Origin: Cryphonectria parasitica EP155
Lineage: Eukaryota; Ascomycota; Sordariomycetes; Diaporthales; Cryphonectriaceae
Assembly (NCBI RefSeq): GCF_011745365.1
Contig: NW_024468910.1
Span: forward strand, 772,068 to 836,067
Direction: 5' to 3'
Length of the DNA stretch: 64,000 bases
In this document: positions 35,520 through 47,370 of the stretch, piece after piece
Layout of the letters: every line of letters starts with the position of its first letter
Numbering within the stretch: position 1 is the first letter of the stretch
Position numbers and translations under genes: made by a program
The notes under the pieces: generated by a model
What the model was told of the DNA's origin: nothing
The model's input: only the letters and a program-made list of their open reading frames with translations
Databases searched by the model: none

Positions 35520-37330
35520 TCCTTATACCTCTCTCTATCGCTTGAGCTATCATTCAAATCAATGCAGGAATATCAGTATTCATCTTCAGTTCATTTGTAA
35601 TACAGATATAATCTGAACAGATTCTAATGCTGATCTCTTCTCTGTTCCTATCTGCTTTCAAACTCTGCTCAAGCAGCAGCAGCAGCAGCAGTTCTCTTCT
35701 AATTCTGCATTCTTACTCAATAGATTCTTTCACAGTCCGCTTCATACATATTCATCTTAATAGCATGATCGAACTCTATTCAGTTCGGAGAACTCACTGA
35801 GAGTCTGATAAGGTTAAGGCTATAAAGCTTATTTCATAGAAGCATACAAAGCTTCTGAAATTTATCAGGAAAACTAGGAGGCATGATGTTACTGCTTCTC
35901 AGTCTCTAATGCAATGGAGCTTTAGTAGCATGTTCAGATCTAGCTGTTTGCTGCATTGATAGGTTAATTATTGGTTCTGAACCGATAAGCATTTCTCGAG
36001 GTAAAGAGAAGTAAGGATTAGTAGGAGTTTCGGATAAGAGTTAACTTAATTCTGAGCTGATACTACATTCTCTTGATGAATGCAAGATTGGGCTAGCTGG
36101 AGCTGTGCTCTCTCGGGACTGTTATTTTGATGAAACTAGGCTGGATGCTTTACTTGCTCTGAAATTCTCTAGGGCAAAGGCTGATATATTTCTTCTCATT
36201 CTATTGAGATTGCTTTCAATAGATAGTTCAAGCAAGTCTGCAACTCCTCTTATGAAGAAGGTAATATTCAGCTTGTAGATTATATTCAGTACTCTACCGG
36301 CTTCTACTTATATAGCTTTATATTCTTGAAGTAAAGTACTCCTTCTTAATAGCTGATCAGGATATTATGTATAATTGCTGTATTTCAGCTTATAGGAGAA
36401 GGCCTGGTAGTGCAGGCTTGTTATAGCTATCTTTACATCTCATTCTTTCACATTTTGTACAGTTTCTTTATAATTAAGATAGAGAGCTTGCTTTCAGTCT
36501 GAACAGCTATTAGATGATTAGTAGAAATCAGTAGATTTCAGGATTTGAAAGCGAAATAGTTCGATTGTATAGAGCAGAGCTGCATTCGAATCATTATCTA
36601 GCAGCATAGTTGGAATATTCTCGAAATCCTAATCCTGAATAGCTCTAGCACTCCTAAGCTAATTGTTCAGATAGTGCTTGCTTGTATAAGCTAGTAGGAT
36701 ATTGCTGGATTTGTATATAGCGATATAAAATTCTTTTTCAGTTTTTATATCGAGCTAAGATAAAGTATAAGCTGAAGTTGCTGTATTGATTGAGAGGAGA
36801 ATCTATAGGTGCTTCTGTTTAGCTTTATGTTTAAGCAGATTCTGCTTATTGAGAATATCAGAAGAGCTAGATGGATGAGCTATTAATGGAATACAAAGGC
36901 ATTTTATCAAGAATACGTTTTGTTAATTATACTGAGCATAATAACGAAAAGCAGCTATAGCATGCTGCGAACTAATATCTTGAGAGATTCCTGTATCTAA
37001 GAATCCAACCAGATTATAGATATTGAGAAGATATCTGAAAGGATTAGCGCTGAAGATTGTAAGCAAGTATGATTTGCAAGAGAGTAACTCTGGAAAGTAC
37101 TTCTCAACGAGTTCTGCTGCCAGATGATTTTCTTCATTCTTTAGACTGAAGTAGAGCGAACAACTCTTGATCACTTTAGTTGAGTATAGCGCTCTGGGAA
37201 AAATAGTTCGAAAGCAGTAAGCCTTGATTATTCAGTTTTCTTGGCTATGCTGGATAGATGAGAACAGAGAGTACTTGAATTCGGCTATTGCTGCTGAGTT
37301 GAAAGGAAAGTGAAAAGGGAAGAATAGCTT
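35520..37330 (-). pseudogene. 3' accessory frame of B3 (sense strand)
   Basis: A frame of roughly 600 codons with RIP-type stops, open for 83 codons at 36923-37174. I do not recognise it. The composition is rich in Ser, Leu and Ile, and near the end there is a short alanine run (GCT repeats, complement of 35681-35699). The preceding minus-strand sequence (37640-37330) is a long CT-rich tract with CAAC blocks, typical of fungal promoters and leaders, so the frame may have its own promoter. Conserved in B1 (3500-5380); its last part is also in B4. Confidence 0.5.
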
Positions 37331-37759
37331 TATCAAAAGATAAGCAATTGAGAGAAGGGTTTGTAAAGGTGTAAAGTTAAGGGATTGAGAAGATGTTAAC
37401 TGAGGAAGAAAGATAGAGAAGAATACAGCTTTAGCTAGAGGATCTGTTGAGGAAGATGATATTATATAAGCAGAGTAGTTAATAATTTGCTTTGATATTG
37501 GTATATAGATCTGAAGCAGCGTTGACGAGGAAGAAAAAAAAAGGGTGTGTGTATGCTTAAGAAAGGTAGTTGTAAAGAGGTTGAAGAAGGAAGAAGAATA
37601 GCTGGCTGCGAGTGTGAATGGAATAGCTAATTTATCTTATTTAACAACTATTCAAGTAATTTACTGCTTTCTATTTATTACAAAGCAAACAGCTTCATCC
37701 TTAGCTAAATAGGAGCTGTTCAGCAATAGACTGAATAGAAGATGTGATAACTCAGTTAG

Positions 37760-39144
37760 ATATGTTTATTATTCATTGCTATCTTATTAATCTTCAGCAA
37801 TCTATTCAACAATCTCTCCCTCAGTTCACCTTGCTTTTCAATTCGTCCTTCACACAACAACTTTTCCTTCTATTAACCTTCCCTTGCTCAGCTCTGTAAT
37901 ACGCTCAAGATATCTTGAATTATTACTGATGCTGTTTTCTCTTTGCATATAAATACTGCTTTTCAAGAGATTAATAAGATCTGGATTTAGTTTTCTTCTT
38001 CAATTTCTTTTTCTCAAAGCAGTAATTATTACTAGCTCAAGAATATCCATATTAATTTCCTTGATATTATAAACTTCAATATTATTAAAGAAGATCTTAG
38101 CTTAATATATGCTTCTTGGAATATTTAAAGCGATATTATATTTTGGAATAACTTACTGCTAAGCTCTGATTTTGCTGCTCATTTTGTAAAGCTAAATAAT
38201 AAGAATTCTATCAAACTAAATCCTATTATAATGTATAAAGCTGGTTGGAAGCTCTTTAGCAAATATCTTATCTGCATCTTCTTCCAATCTAAGCAAGTAA
38301 ATTCCCTTCTCATTTAGTTCTATAGTTAGCATAATCTAGTTCTTTGCAATTGCTGCTTCTATTAATACGCTACTGCTTATATACCTGTTCAGAAGCAGCA
38401 GATTAATATTAACTAGCTTTTCCTAGAATGCATTTTAATAGAGAGCTTCTTTAATGAAAAGTGCAGCAACTGCATTTATTATGCAGAATCTAAGTATAAC
38501 TATATCAAAAACTTTCCTTATATTAAAGAGCGCAGTATATAAGTAAGATTTCCATTCTAATATTCTTAATCAGATTTGAATATATATTAATTATTATTCT
38601 TTTTGTAGTATTAGTACTTATTTTACTAATTTAGCTTTTAATATATAATTAAGATAGATTCTCAAGTTAACTCTAATACTAATATCAAGTATATTATTAA
38701 AGCTTAATATAAGCTTATGCAGAATAAAGATATTGCGTATAACTAGATCAAATGAATTCCTCTTATACTAAGAAAATAGTATCTATAGGATATTATAAGT
38801 CTTATAATCAACTATGATTGCAATGCTTAAGAAGATTACTGCTAACTTTATCTGTATAAATCAGCAAGAAGAATACTGCTTCTTCTGCTTTCAAGAAGAG
38901 AATATCTGGATTTGAGCAGGCAGCTCTATAATCTGTATCTCGCAGCAAGAATAAAAGCAAGAGTAAGGCTGTAGTAGAATCTTGTATCGAGAAATAAGCT
39001 AAGTTCGTTCAGTCTCAAGATTCTTTCTCTATTTTTAATAATAATTCTTCAGCGAATAATACAAATAATATAGATCTGAATAGAATAAGAAGAGAGCTAT
39101 TAGATAATATTTACAGATATTTCAGTAATGAGGATAATATATAA
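37760..39144 (+). pseudogene. Antisense Cys-rich frame of B3
   Basis: A coherent frame on the strand opposite to gag-pol. It runs from about 37760 to 38600 with RIP stops and holds two Cys groups: 38345-38356 (C-x-C-C, then Tyr where B1 has Cys: C-x2-C-x7-C) and 38462-38473 (C-S-N-C). The C-terminal part is in another frame (about 38850-39144: a Lys/Ser-rich basic segment, an Asn-rich patch, then R-R-E-L-L-D-N-I-Y), so an intron or a frameshift lies between; I could not place it. Upstream is a CT-rich leader with CACACAACAAC. Unknown product; zinc binding inferred. Confidence 0.55.
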
Positions 39145-40299
39145 AAGTAAGAGATTTTTATAGATTGCAGTATTTCTTCAGCGCTCTGCATTTTTCATAC
39201 ATTGCATTCCAATATACTGCAATTTTTGAATAACGAAAATAGCTTCAGAGCTAGTTAATATGCTCTATGCTAAATGCTTTGAAATTTTTAGATGGATTTA
39301 CAGTATTCTGTAGCGAGTAATAGCAGATGATACTTTATTCCTTCTCTTTCAGCAAAATATATAAGATGAAATAGAAAAGATGAAAAGAAAATATATTTTG
39401 CAAACAAAAAGGAAATATAAACAGAAAGAAATCAACCTTCTCTACAAGCTAGAAATGCTGATTTAGTTGAGATTAGTATAAATATCCTACTTCTATCTGC
39501 TTTCTCCTATTCTTGCTTCTTCTTCTCTGCTGCTTATATGAAATGTTTACTATTACTAATTCTATTTCCATTCTCAATATTATTATCCGCTTCAGTTGCT
39601 AGATTAACAGTCTCTGGATTAGAACTAGTCTAGCTAAGCATGGAGTTGTGCTTAATGATGTTTAGAACTCAGAATGTAGCATTGTTGCTTGAATCTGCTT
39701 TCTAAACTTCAAGAATATTATTATCTAGTTCTTCTCGCTAAGAAGCTCTTATCGAATCCAGCTTTTCTGCTAATAATTAGCTAGATTGAAGCTCAATATC
39801 TTCTTCTCAGAGCATAAGTATCTCGGATTCCCAAATGCTATTCATATTTCATATAAACTTTTTGAGATTGATAGCTGAATATATGCTTTTTAGCAGAACT
39901 TTATTTATAATCTTAAGCTTATAAGCATATTTGTTTAAAATCTAAGCAATTAAATATAGATTCTTTTACTTATAAGAGATTTTAGCATTGCATGAATAGC
40001 TCATTTTCCGGATATAGTTATAAATAAGCATAAGATCTCTGATATTCAGTTGAGATTTTCATATCAAATTCTGTATTTAACTTTTAGCTGCAATCTTTTG
40101 ATAATATATCTGAATAGCTTCAATTGCTTTCTATATATTATCTTTCTTAGCTGCAATTATTCTCAATTGCATTTCAAATACTTTCTGAGGAGATTAGTCT
40201 TCGGTTTATATAAGAATTCTTTATATCAGAATTTCAGTTTCAATTGAAATAAGCAGCTTTTAACTGAAAATCAAATAGAAGGAGCTGTATTCATACAAC

Positions 40300-43000
40300 T
40301 AGCGGATTATAGTTCTTTCAGCGAAGAGTGCAAGTCTTAAGTACTGCTTTCATCTTCAGAGTTGAGCATTAGCTAGCTTAGCAAGAGCACTTGCTAAGGA
40401 AAGATAATCAGCTTCTACTTGTTCTTGAGCATAGGGATTGTAACTGAAGATCTGAACAAGCAGAATTCTAAGAGCTCTAATAGTTTTAGCTATTTCAGCC
40501 TTATTTTCTGGTTTTCTATTAATAGTAATTTTGAGAGAGCATCCGAATACAAGAATGATTTCTTTCAAAATGAACTTTCTTATTTCTGCAGCTATAGCTT
40601 TCTTGAGAAATCTTGCAAGCATATAGCTGGTTAGATTATAGCAAGCTTTCGCAAGATATCTGTAATTGCTATTCTCAGCTATGTATTGAATGTTGATGCT
40701 GATTCTTATAAAGGATTAACTTGAAAGAATTGGGATTATTTCTTTCTTCTACATCTTTGAATCGAACTTTGTATACTTCTTACAATCCAAAACAGCATTA
40801 GCTATATTTATTCAGAGATCTTTCTAGTAGTAGAGTTGCTTGATATAAGCTACTATAGAGTCTTAATCTTGATATTCAAATTTAGCATAATATTCTCTAA
40901 TAATTCAGCAATGAAGATCAGAATTATCTACTACTTGTTAGTATAGGAGTTTCGTACTAGTGCAGCGCTACAGAGCCTGATTAAGTATTTGATGCTTTAA
41001 TGCTTCTACTATGAAATTCTTGCAATCTCTCTTGGAAAGTTTTAATGAAATGATTCTGTAGCATAAGAATTCTATATACTATTTCAACTATTCCATCTAT
41101 TAAAGAGTTGAATTTAGCAGTAATACTAGATTAGCTTCATCTAAGTTCATGCTATTAAGCTGAGCATTATACTAGTTTTTAATATTGCTATCTTCATTTT
41201 CCTTAAGTAGCATTGAATATGAAGATTGAGAAAGAGTATTAATTATAGAATTCTTTGATCTGGGAATGTATTTAATAGTAAAATCAAATATCTTAATTAT
41301 TGCTATCTATCTATTCAGGAGAGCACTGGATATATTATTCATTTCTTTATTGAATTAGTTTACTAGAATGTGAGTATTAGTTTCTAGAATGAAATAGCAA
41401 TTATAGAGATGCTGCTGAAGAGACTGTAAAGCATAGAGAATAGCGCAATACTCTTTTTTTGTAGCATTATACTTCTGTGCTGCAACTATTCAGATTTCAC
41501 TAATGAAATGTGCTAGCTTTCATTTATTCTTTACTACCTGCATTAGTATAGCGCTTCAGCCTAATAAGCTTGTATTTATCATAAGAACAATCTTTTCAGC
41601 ATTAGTGCTATAATTAATTGAAATGATAACTAGATGAGATATAAGTATTCGGATAAGTATAGCAATAGCTTCTTTCTGTTCCTTCTCTCATCTCTATACA
41701 ATACCTTTCTTGAGAAGATTGTAGAGTAATCAGATAATAATTGCAAAGTTCCAAATTCAAGCTGCATAATAAATAATTAGTTCGATGAAAGAGCGGATAT
41801 CTTTAATATTCTTGCATTCTATTCAAGCTAGAAGCTTTTCTATCTTTCTGTTCTGAGATTGTTATTCACTGGAACTAATAATATAACTAACTATATTGAT
41901 TTTTACTTAGCATTATTCTAACTTGAATGCTGAGATTGTAGCTTCAGCTAGCTCTGCATTTATAAGAATCTTGTTAAGATTTCTGATATGCTTAGCAATG
42001 TATCTATGCATTCCGAAAAGGCTCGGAATCTCTTCATTCTCATAGATTGTTATAGAATTACGAATAGGAATATTATTGAGAAAAGGCTAGTATATATAAA
42101 GAATAAAATCATATAGAAGTTTAACTATTATTCTTATAAACTGAGCAATAGAGTTAGTAGTACTCTGAGATAGAATATATATCCTGAACAAGCTTAAGAG
42201 TATTAAGAAGATTATTATATCTCTGCTGTTAGAATGCAGTTGCACTTGATTGTATTTGGAAAAGAAGTTAAGTAGTAAAAGAATCTTGCATATGGCGAAC
42301 TCCTCCGAGAATTCATCTGAGGCAGGCAGCATAAAGGCATCCTTAAGGCTGTGCTTGTTATACTTTTGAGCATTATTAATCAAATATAAGCTACTATCCT
42401 TTTTGATAATCAGAAACTAGTTGTTTCTATATAATGCATAGCTTTTCTTAATAATCTTCTGTCTGATATATTATTTCAAGAGCTCTATTAGCTTTAGCTT
42501 GAAAGCATTAGGAATTGGAATATATCTCGCTTAAAAGATCTTGTAGAATATGATTCTGATTTCTTGCAAGAAAGCTACTTTCTTAATAATCTTTCCAATC
42601 TCAGTAAAGTTCTATGCAAGAGCTTTGATTCTGTTTCTCAACATATATTTGAACATTTCCTTCTTAGCTTCAGAAAACTCTTTACAGTTTTTCTCTTGCA
42701 TAGCAGCTTACTAATTAGATCTTAGGTGCTGATCAGAATTCAGATTGCTGAACTTGGATTCAATCCACTTATTATATTTAATAAGCTTTGTAGATTGCTA
42801 AGCTCATCTCATCTCCTTAATCTTAGCAAGCTTTCACTTAATCATTTCTTTCAGTACTAAATTATTAAGCTGGGAATTATTAATTAGCTTAATCTTTTTA
42901 TCTTTAAGCTTGTAAAGAGTATTGATTAAGCTTAAAACATCTTTTCTTTCCTTTCCTATACAATATGGCTAGCGTAAATAGCGCTAGCTGCTATGCATTC
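40300..43000 (-). pseudogene. B3 pol remnant: RT, RNase H, integrase
   Basis: RT is best seen at 42087-42383 (F-F-S-K-Y-N-Q-V, S-R-D, N-S-I-A-Q-F) followed by F-L-N-N-I-P, where F-L-D-D is expected (about 42066-42084). RNase H (about 41620-41230) has the sequence K-Y-N-A-T-K-K-E-Y and L-E-T-N-T with Asp-to-Asn change. The integrase core has an open 88-codon stretch at 40356-40622 with E-N and Y-N-P-Y-A-Q-E-Q-V-E. Stops interrupt all domains. Confidence 0.82.
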
Positions 43001-46000
43001 TATATAAGCAAGATTCTCGGATCGCTTCTTTCTCATTCACTATAGAGCAATTCTTCTTTAACTTCCTTCCCATCAGTTCTACTGTTAACTTATTCATAAC
43101 AGCTGCAATGTTTCATTTAGGTATGGATATTATAGCTGTATCTTCCTTTTTTAACAATACTCACTCTGGGACAACTTCTCTGCTAACAGCTCTGCATTCC
43201 TCAGAGTAGCTGCTAGCATTCAGTTTTTTGGTGTAATTCTGTATGAACTCTTCTCTTTAAGAAGTTTCTGATTGCTGATTGTAGTAATCAGTTATACTTC
43301 TTTAAAGGCGAAGCTTATATGGAGAAATCCGAGAATGGAATGATTAAAGGAAAGCTTGGTTTGCATTACAAATAGCATTCTTAATAGCATAGAATGATTT
43401 AGCAATATCAATCTGTTATTAATAATATAGAATATTACTTGTTTAGAGAAGCTGCTACAGAAAATATTGGTTTCAAGAACTCTAATAAGCGCTATATCTG
43501 ATTCATTATATGTGCATGAGATAATATTCAATGTTAGTATATAAGATAAGTATATGCTTGAATATAGAGAGAGAGCTATTAAGCTTATTTTGATATCTGT
43601 ATTCAGCATTGCTTATACAGGTTTATTCTCTTTACCTCTCAGCTGCAGAGAGATGTATGCTATCGGAGCGATGCTCTTATCTCGAATGCTGCTGAAAGCA
43701 GTTATAAAAGCTGTTACAGAAGAAAATGAGGATTTGTTAAAAGCTCGAATTATATTAATAGTAAGCTTAATATAGCCAGATTTAGCAATAAGAAATAAAG
43801 CTTAAACTGCAGATAGTTAAGCTAGTCTTGAAAAATACTTAGTAATATTCCAAATATTAATAATCTAACTATTAATAAGCTCTTCAGATTGGGAAAGCAT
43901 CGAGATTCCGGGTTTATGCTGCAATGAATTAGCTAATCCAGCAGTATCTGCCTTATACAGATCTGAGCTAGTTTGATTATTAAGATTAATAATTTTTCGA
44001 GCTCCAGAGCTAACTTCTTGAAGACTGTAAATCAGACGAGCTCCCTATTCTAATAATATAACTATTATTTCTCAGCCTAAGATCTTCAATAAGTAATCTA
44101 GAAACTAATTCAGAAGCTTATTACTAATAGCTTGAATTATTAGCTTTCTATTCAGATTGTTGAATTGCTTATTAGATTTCTTCAATCCAATATTCCCGAA
44201 ATATATAAGGATTTCAACAGTTCTTATACTTGCATCTCTTCTAACCTTACTATCATTATATCCAGCCTCTCTAATACAGCACTTCTTTGCTTTATCTGCA
44301 TTTATCTGAGCTTGAATAGATTCAATACTTATAGTATTGATGCTGAGAAGCTTTGGTAGATACAGTTCAGCTTGGGCTGGAATAAGATATAATTTCCCTA
44401 CTTGAATCTTATTAGCATTGCTAAGGATCTCAATATTATTAGTTCTATACTGATTATTGCATCTGAAAATGGGGTTAGTTTCTTCTTATAATATCTTATT
44501 CTTAGCTATCTCAGAATCTCTATGCTATTTCTCATTCTCTTAAATCAAGCTAATATATTAAGAAATTCAAGAATCCTTAATACTCTTCAGCTGCTAATCC
44601 TTATAAAGATCGAGGATTAGATAGATTATATCGCTTTTGGGATTATCTTGAGCATATATAATCTGGCTATATAATACTGATTTTAATTTAGAATTCAGAA
44701 ACTTCAAGCAATTGCTAAGATACTACTCTAGCTTTGCTAATGCTAGAGTATAGCAAATGCTACAGTTCATAACAGTACGGAGTTCTACATACTCATGAGC
44801 TCCATAGAACTTCGATCTACAGCTATAGCATCTGCGCAGAGTTCCGTTCTTCTTTAGGATTTCATTAATCTCCGCTTGCTATGCTTCAGAGTATTGCTTT
44901 CTCTCATTCTCCGAACTTATATAGATAATACTCATTTGCAAGAAATTTGCATTTCCCTAGAAAGAATTTCTTGCAGAAATAGTTTAGGAATGCTTGATTA
45001 GTTGTAAGATCTTCTGTAGAGCTTTGGTTTGATTATATGAAATATTTTGTATCTATTTAAAAGTATTAGTTTGCAGCTTTAAGAATTTTGCTATTGCAAT
45101 TTGGTTAATATAGAGTTGCTTTATTATTGAAGCTAACTGATTATATTCTTGATTATTTTTCTAAGCAGATTCAGCTTTCAAGATCTGTTTAGTTAGTTCA
45201 AGCTAAGCTTGCTAATTATAAGTTGATTATTGAAATGGTTGATAATATAATAGCTCTACTGCTTATTTCAATAGGTTTATTAGTTAACTGGAAGCACTAT
45301 GCATTGAATGTGAAATAGGAATGAGCTATATTTGGTTAAGGATCGGTTGAAGTAGAAGTATAGAAGGATCTTGGAATTGAGCTTGTTAATAAAGTTGAAG
45401 GTTGGTAGCACTAAAAGCAAGTTGGTCTTAAGTCTTCTTCTGAAGCGCTTTACAATAAACCTTTAACAGCTTTTTCATAAGATAAAGCTACTTCTTGTTG
45501 CTAATGCTTTCAGCAGTAATACTATGATTAGCTCGAAGGCGCTTGATTCAGATTGAAGAAAGCTTTATTCATGCTTCTACTATAGATTAACTATCTCTGA
45601 TTTTAAAATGAATAAAAGCATTATTATAGTTTATAACGAATAATCAAAAGCTAGCAGCATTAGTAATAAAATAGTTATTAATAATATTCAGGCGCTCCTG
45701 CTTGGAGATATATATCTAAAGATGATTCCAAGAGCAATAAATAACTAATAGTTGCTTCTTCTATTCATTCCAAGTTTTAGCGCTTATAATGAATCTCTCT
45801 ACTTCTCTAGCAATGATTATATCTATATAGAAGCTTTTCATGAAGTTGAGTGCTTGAGTATCATTAATCCCTTTAATCTAATGCTATCAGTCAAATCGCT
45901 TCAGCTACAAGAAAACTTCTATACAAGCAAACAATGTTAACTCACTACTAGCAAGCTCACTGTGAAAGGGGAATCTGAAGTTCTGACTATAGTAATTGTT

Positions 46001-46650
46001 GGCTAGGTAATTAGCCGAACTGGGTATCTGATTGGAAGAGCTCTTAAACGTGGAAGCCATCTTCCCTCTTAATTATTGCTTTCTCCAATGTTTCTTTGCC
46101 TTCCTGATTCGAGATCCTTGAATTGAGAATGCTATAGCTGGAATACCTTCCGTATCCTGCAGAAAACAATATTGTAGAGATTGAGAGAGTTCAGATGCTT
46201 GAGAAAGGTTCAGTCTGTAAGTAGAATGTATATAAGATCTGTCTTATAATGAATAATAAGGAATTGAATTAGCTATTCTATGCTGTACTAGGATTTTCTT
46301 TATTAATAGTTCTGCTAATTAATAGAAGTATTTCTAACTAGATATAAGATATTGATTAAAGTTTGATATTAAATGATATTATTGTAATTCTTAATCTCTA
46401 TTCCTTATATGTACTAATAGTTTCTCATCTTCACTTTCCTATATCCTTTGCTTTTGGGATAATATAACTAGCAAGCTTTTAATCTAAAGAATTAATATAG
46501 CCAGATGTATTCAGATAGAGCGTGCTGATTGAATCATTGCAAGAAGTACAAACCTTGTTAACTATGCTACTTTTCTCTATAGAATACCATTCATCAAAAG
46601 CATCCCACTCTATAATTTAATCATAAACTCATATCCAACATAATTAAACT
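43000..46650 (-). pseudogene. B3 gag/protease region remnant
   Basis: Coding-like minus-strand sequence upstream of RT, shared with B2 for its lower part (42350-44165). It includes an open 105-codon stretch at 43292-43609 and a Cys motif at 44753-44830 (C-Y-S-C ... C-S-I-C, about 22 residues apart) that could be a zinc ribbon or nucleic-acid binding segment. Domains cannot be placed with confidence. The 46650-47047 leader shows nothing else. Confidence 0.5.
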
Positions 46651-47047
46651 TTCCGCTGCAGTCTATACAGATCTAAGCTATATCAGCTTCTATATAAGAT
46701 TGTTAATTAATATAGGAAATATTGGAAAAAGAAATTCATTTCTTTGTAATATTAGCTTGCAAGCTCAATGCATCATTTACCAGCTTACAATCAGAACTCA
46801 TACTACTCCTCCTCTATCCACCCATCTCCCCTCTACAAGAGATCTCAAGCATAACCCAGAGTCCAGATATAATGTACAGCCTATCGTATAAGCATAATAG
46901 ATAAAGGAAATAGAAGAGCTTAGCAGGGAAAAAAGAATGCGCCCGTCCATAGAGTAAACTTGCTGCTCTTACTAATCCTCACGAACTGTAATGCAAACAG
47001 CCCTGAGCTACCAGCCTGAACAGCTAAATCCACACTCACCGCACCAT

Positions 47048-47366
47048 TGAACCAGAACTAGGGCGCTATCGCCCTCGAAAGAAAAAGGAACAAACAGCTG
47101 CTGAAGCAATGAGCAAGGGCTTGTACAACCCAAGCGTGCCTATACAGATGAGGATAGCAAACTAAGGCCACACGGGCACAAGAATAGGGTGAAAAACCTG
47201 TTTTAAACCTGTCCAAAGGGTTCAAAATTGAAAAGAAGAGAAAGGATGCTTCATTGTTGCTTATAGCTAAAGAATTTGAAAAGTGGGTGGTATCCTTTAT
47301 ATGTATGAGGACCCTTGACCCACTGTACTCCACATCCCACGGACTACCACCCTGGCCACCACAACA
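47048..47366 (-). repeat. LTR-B (5' LTR of B3)
   Basis: 319 bases, TGAACCAG...CCACAACA as written. Very close to the solo LTR at 20355-20673. The 47058-47333 open frame is LTR sequence, not a gene. Confidence 0.94.
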
Positions 47367-47370
47367 ATGT

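Larger units (their letters stand above)
35053..47366 (-). mobile_element. Complete family B element B3, 12.3 kb
   Basis: Two 319-base LTRs and a 4-base target duplication ATGT (35049-35052, 47367-47370). Minus-strand order: 5' LTR (47048-47366), a leader starting ATGGTGCGGTGAG (a TGG-initiated primer-site candidate), gag, RT, RNase H, integrase, then a 4.8-kb 3' extension with an antisense Cys-rich frame and a sense 3' frame, the polypurine tract GGGGGAGGAC, and the 3' LTR. Ty3/gypsy elements are usually 5-8 kb. The RT and RNase H style (S-R-D, N-S-x-x-Q-F, K-Y-x-A-T-K-x-E-Y) points to a fungal lineage separate from the A and C chromoviruses; no chromodomain was seen. Confidence 0.93.

Noticed and set aside
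43554..43775. A 73-codon + strand frame in B3
   Set aside because: Opposite to the family B coding strand in the gag-protease region; no similarity to the antisense Cys-rich frames.
47058..47333. A 91-codon frame repeated near 20365, 35063 and 61808
   Set aside because: It lies wholly within LTR-B, so its conservation is that of the LTR; no domain and no expected coding role.
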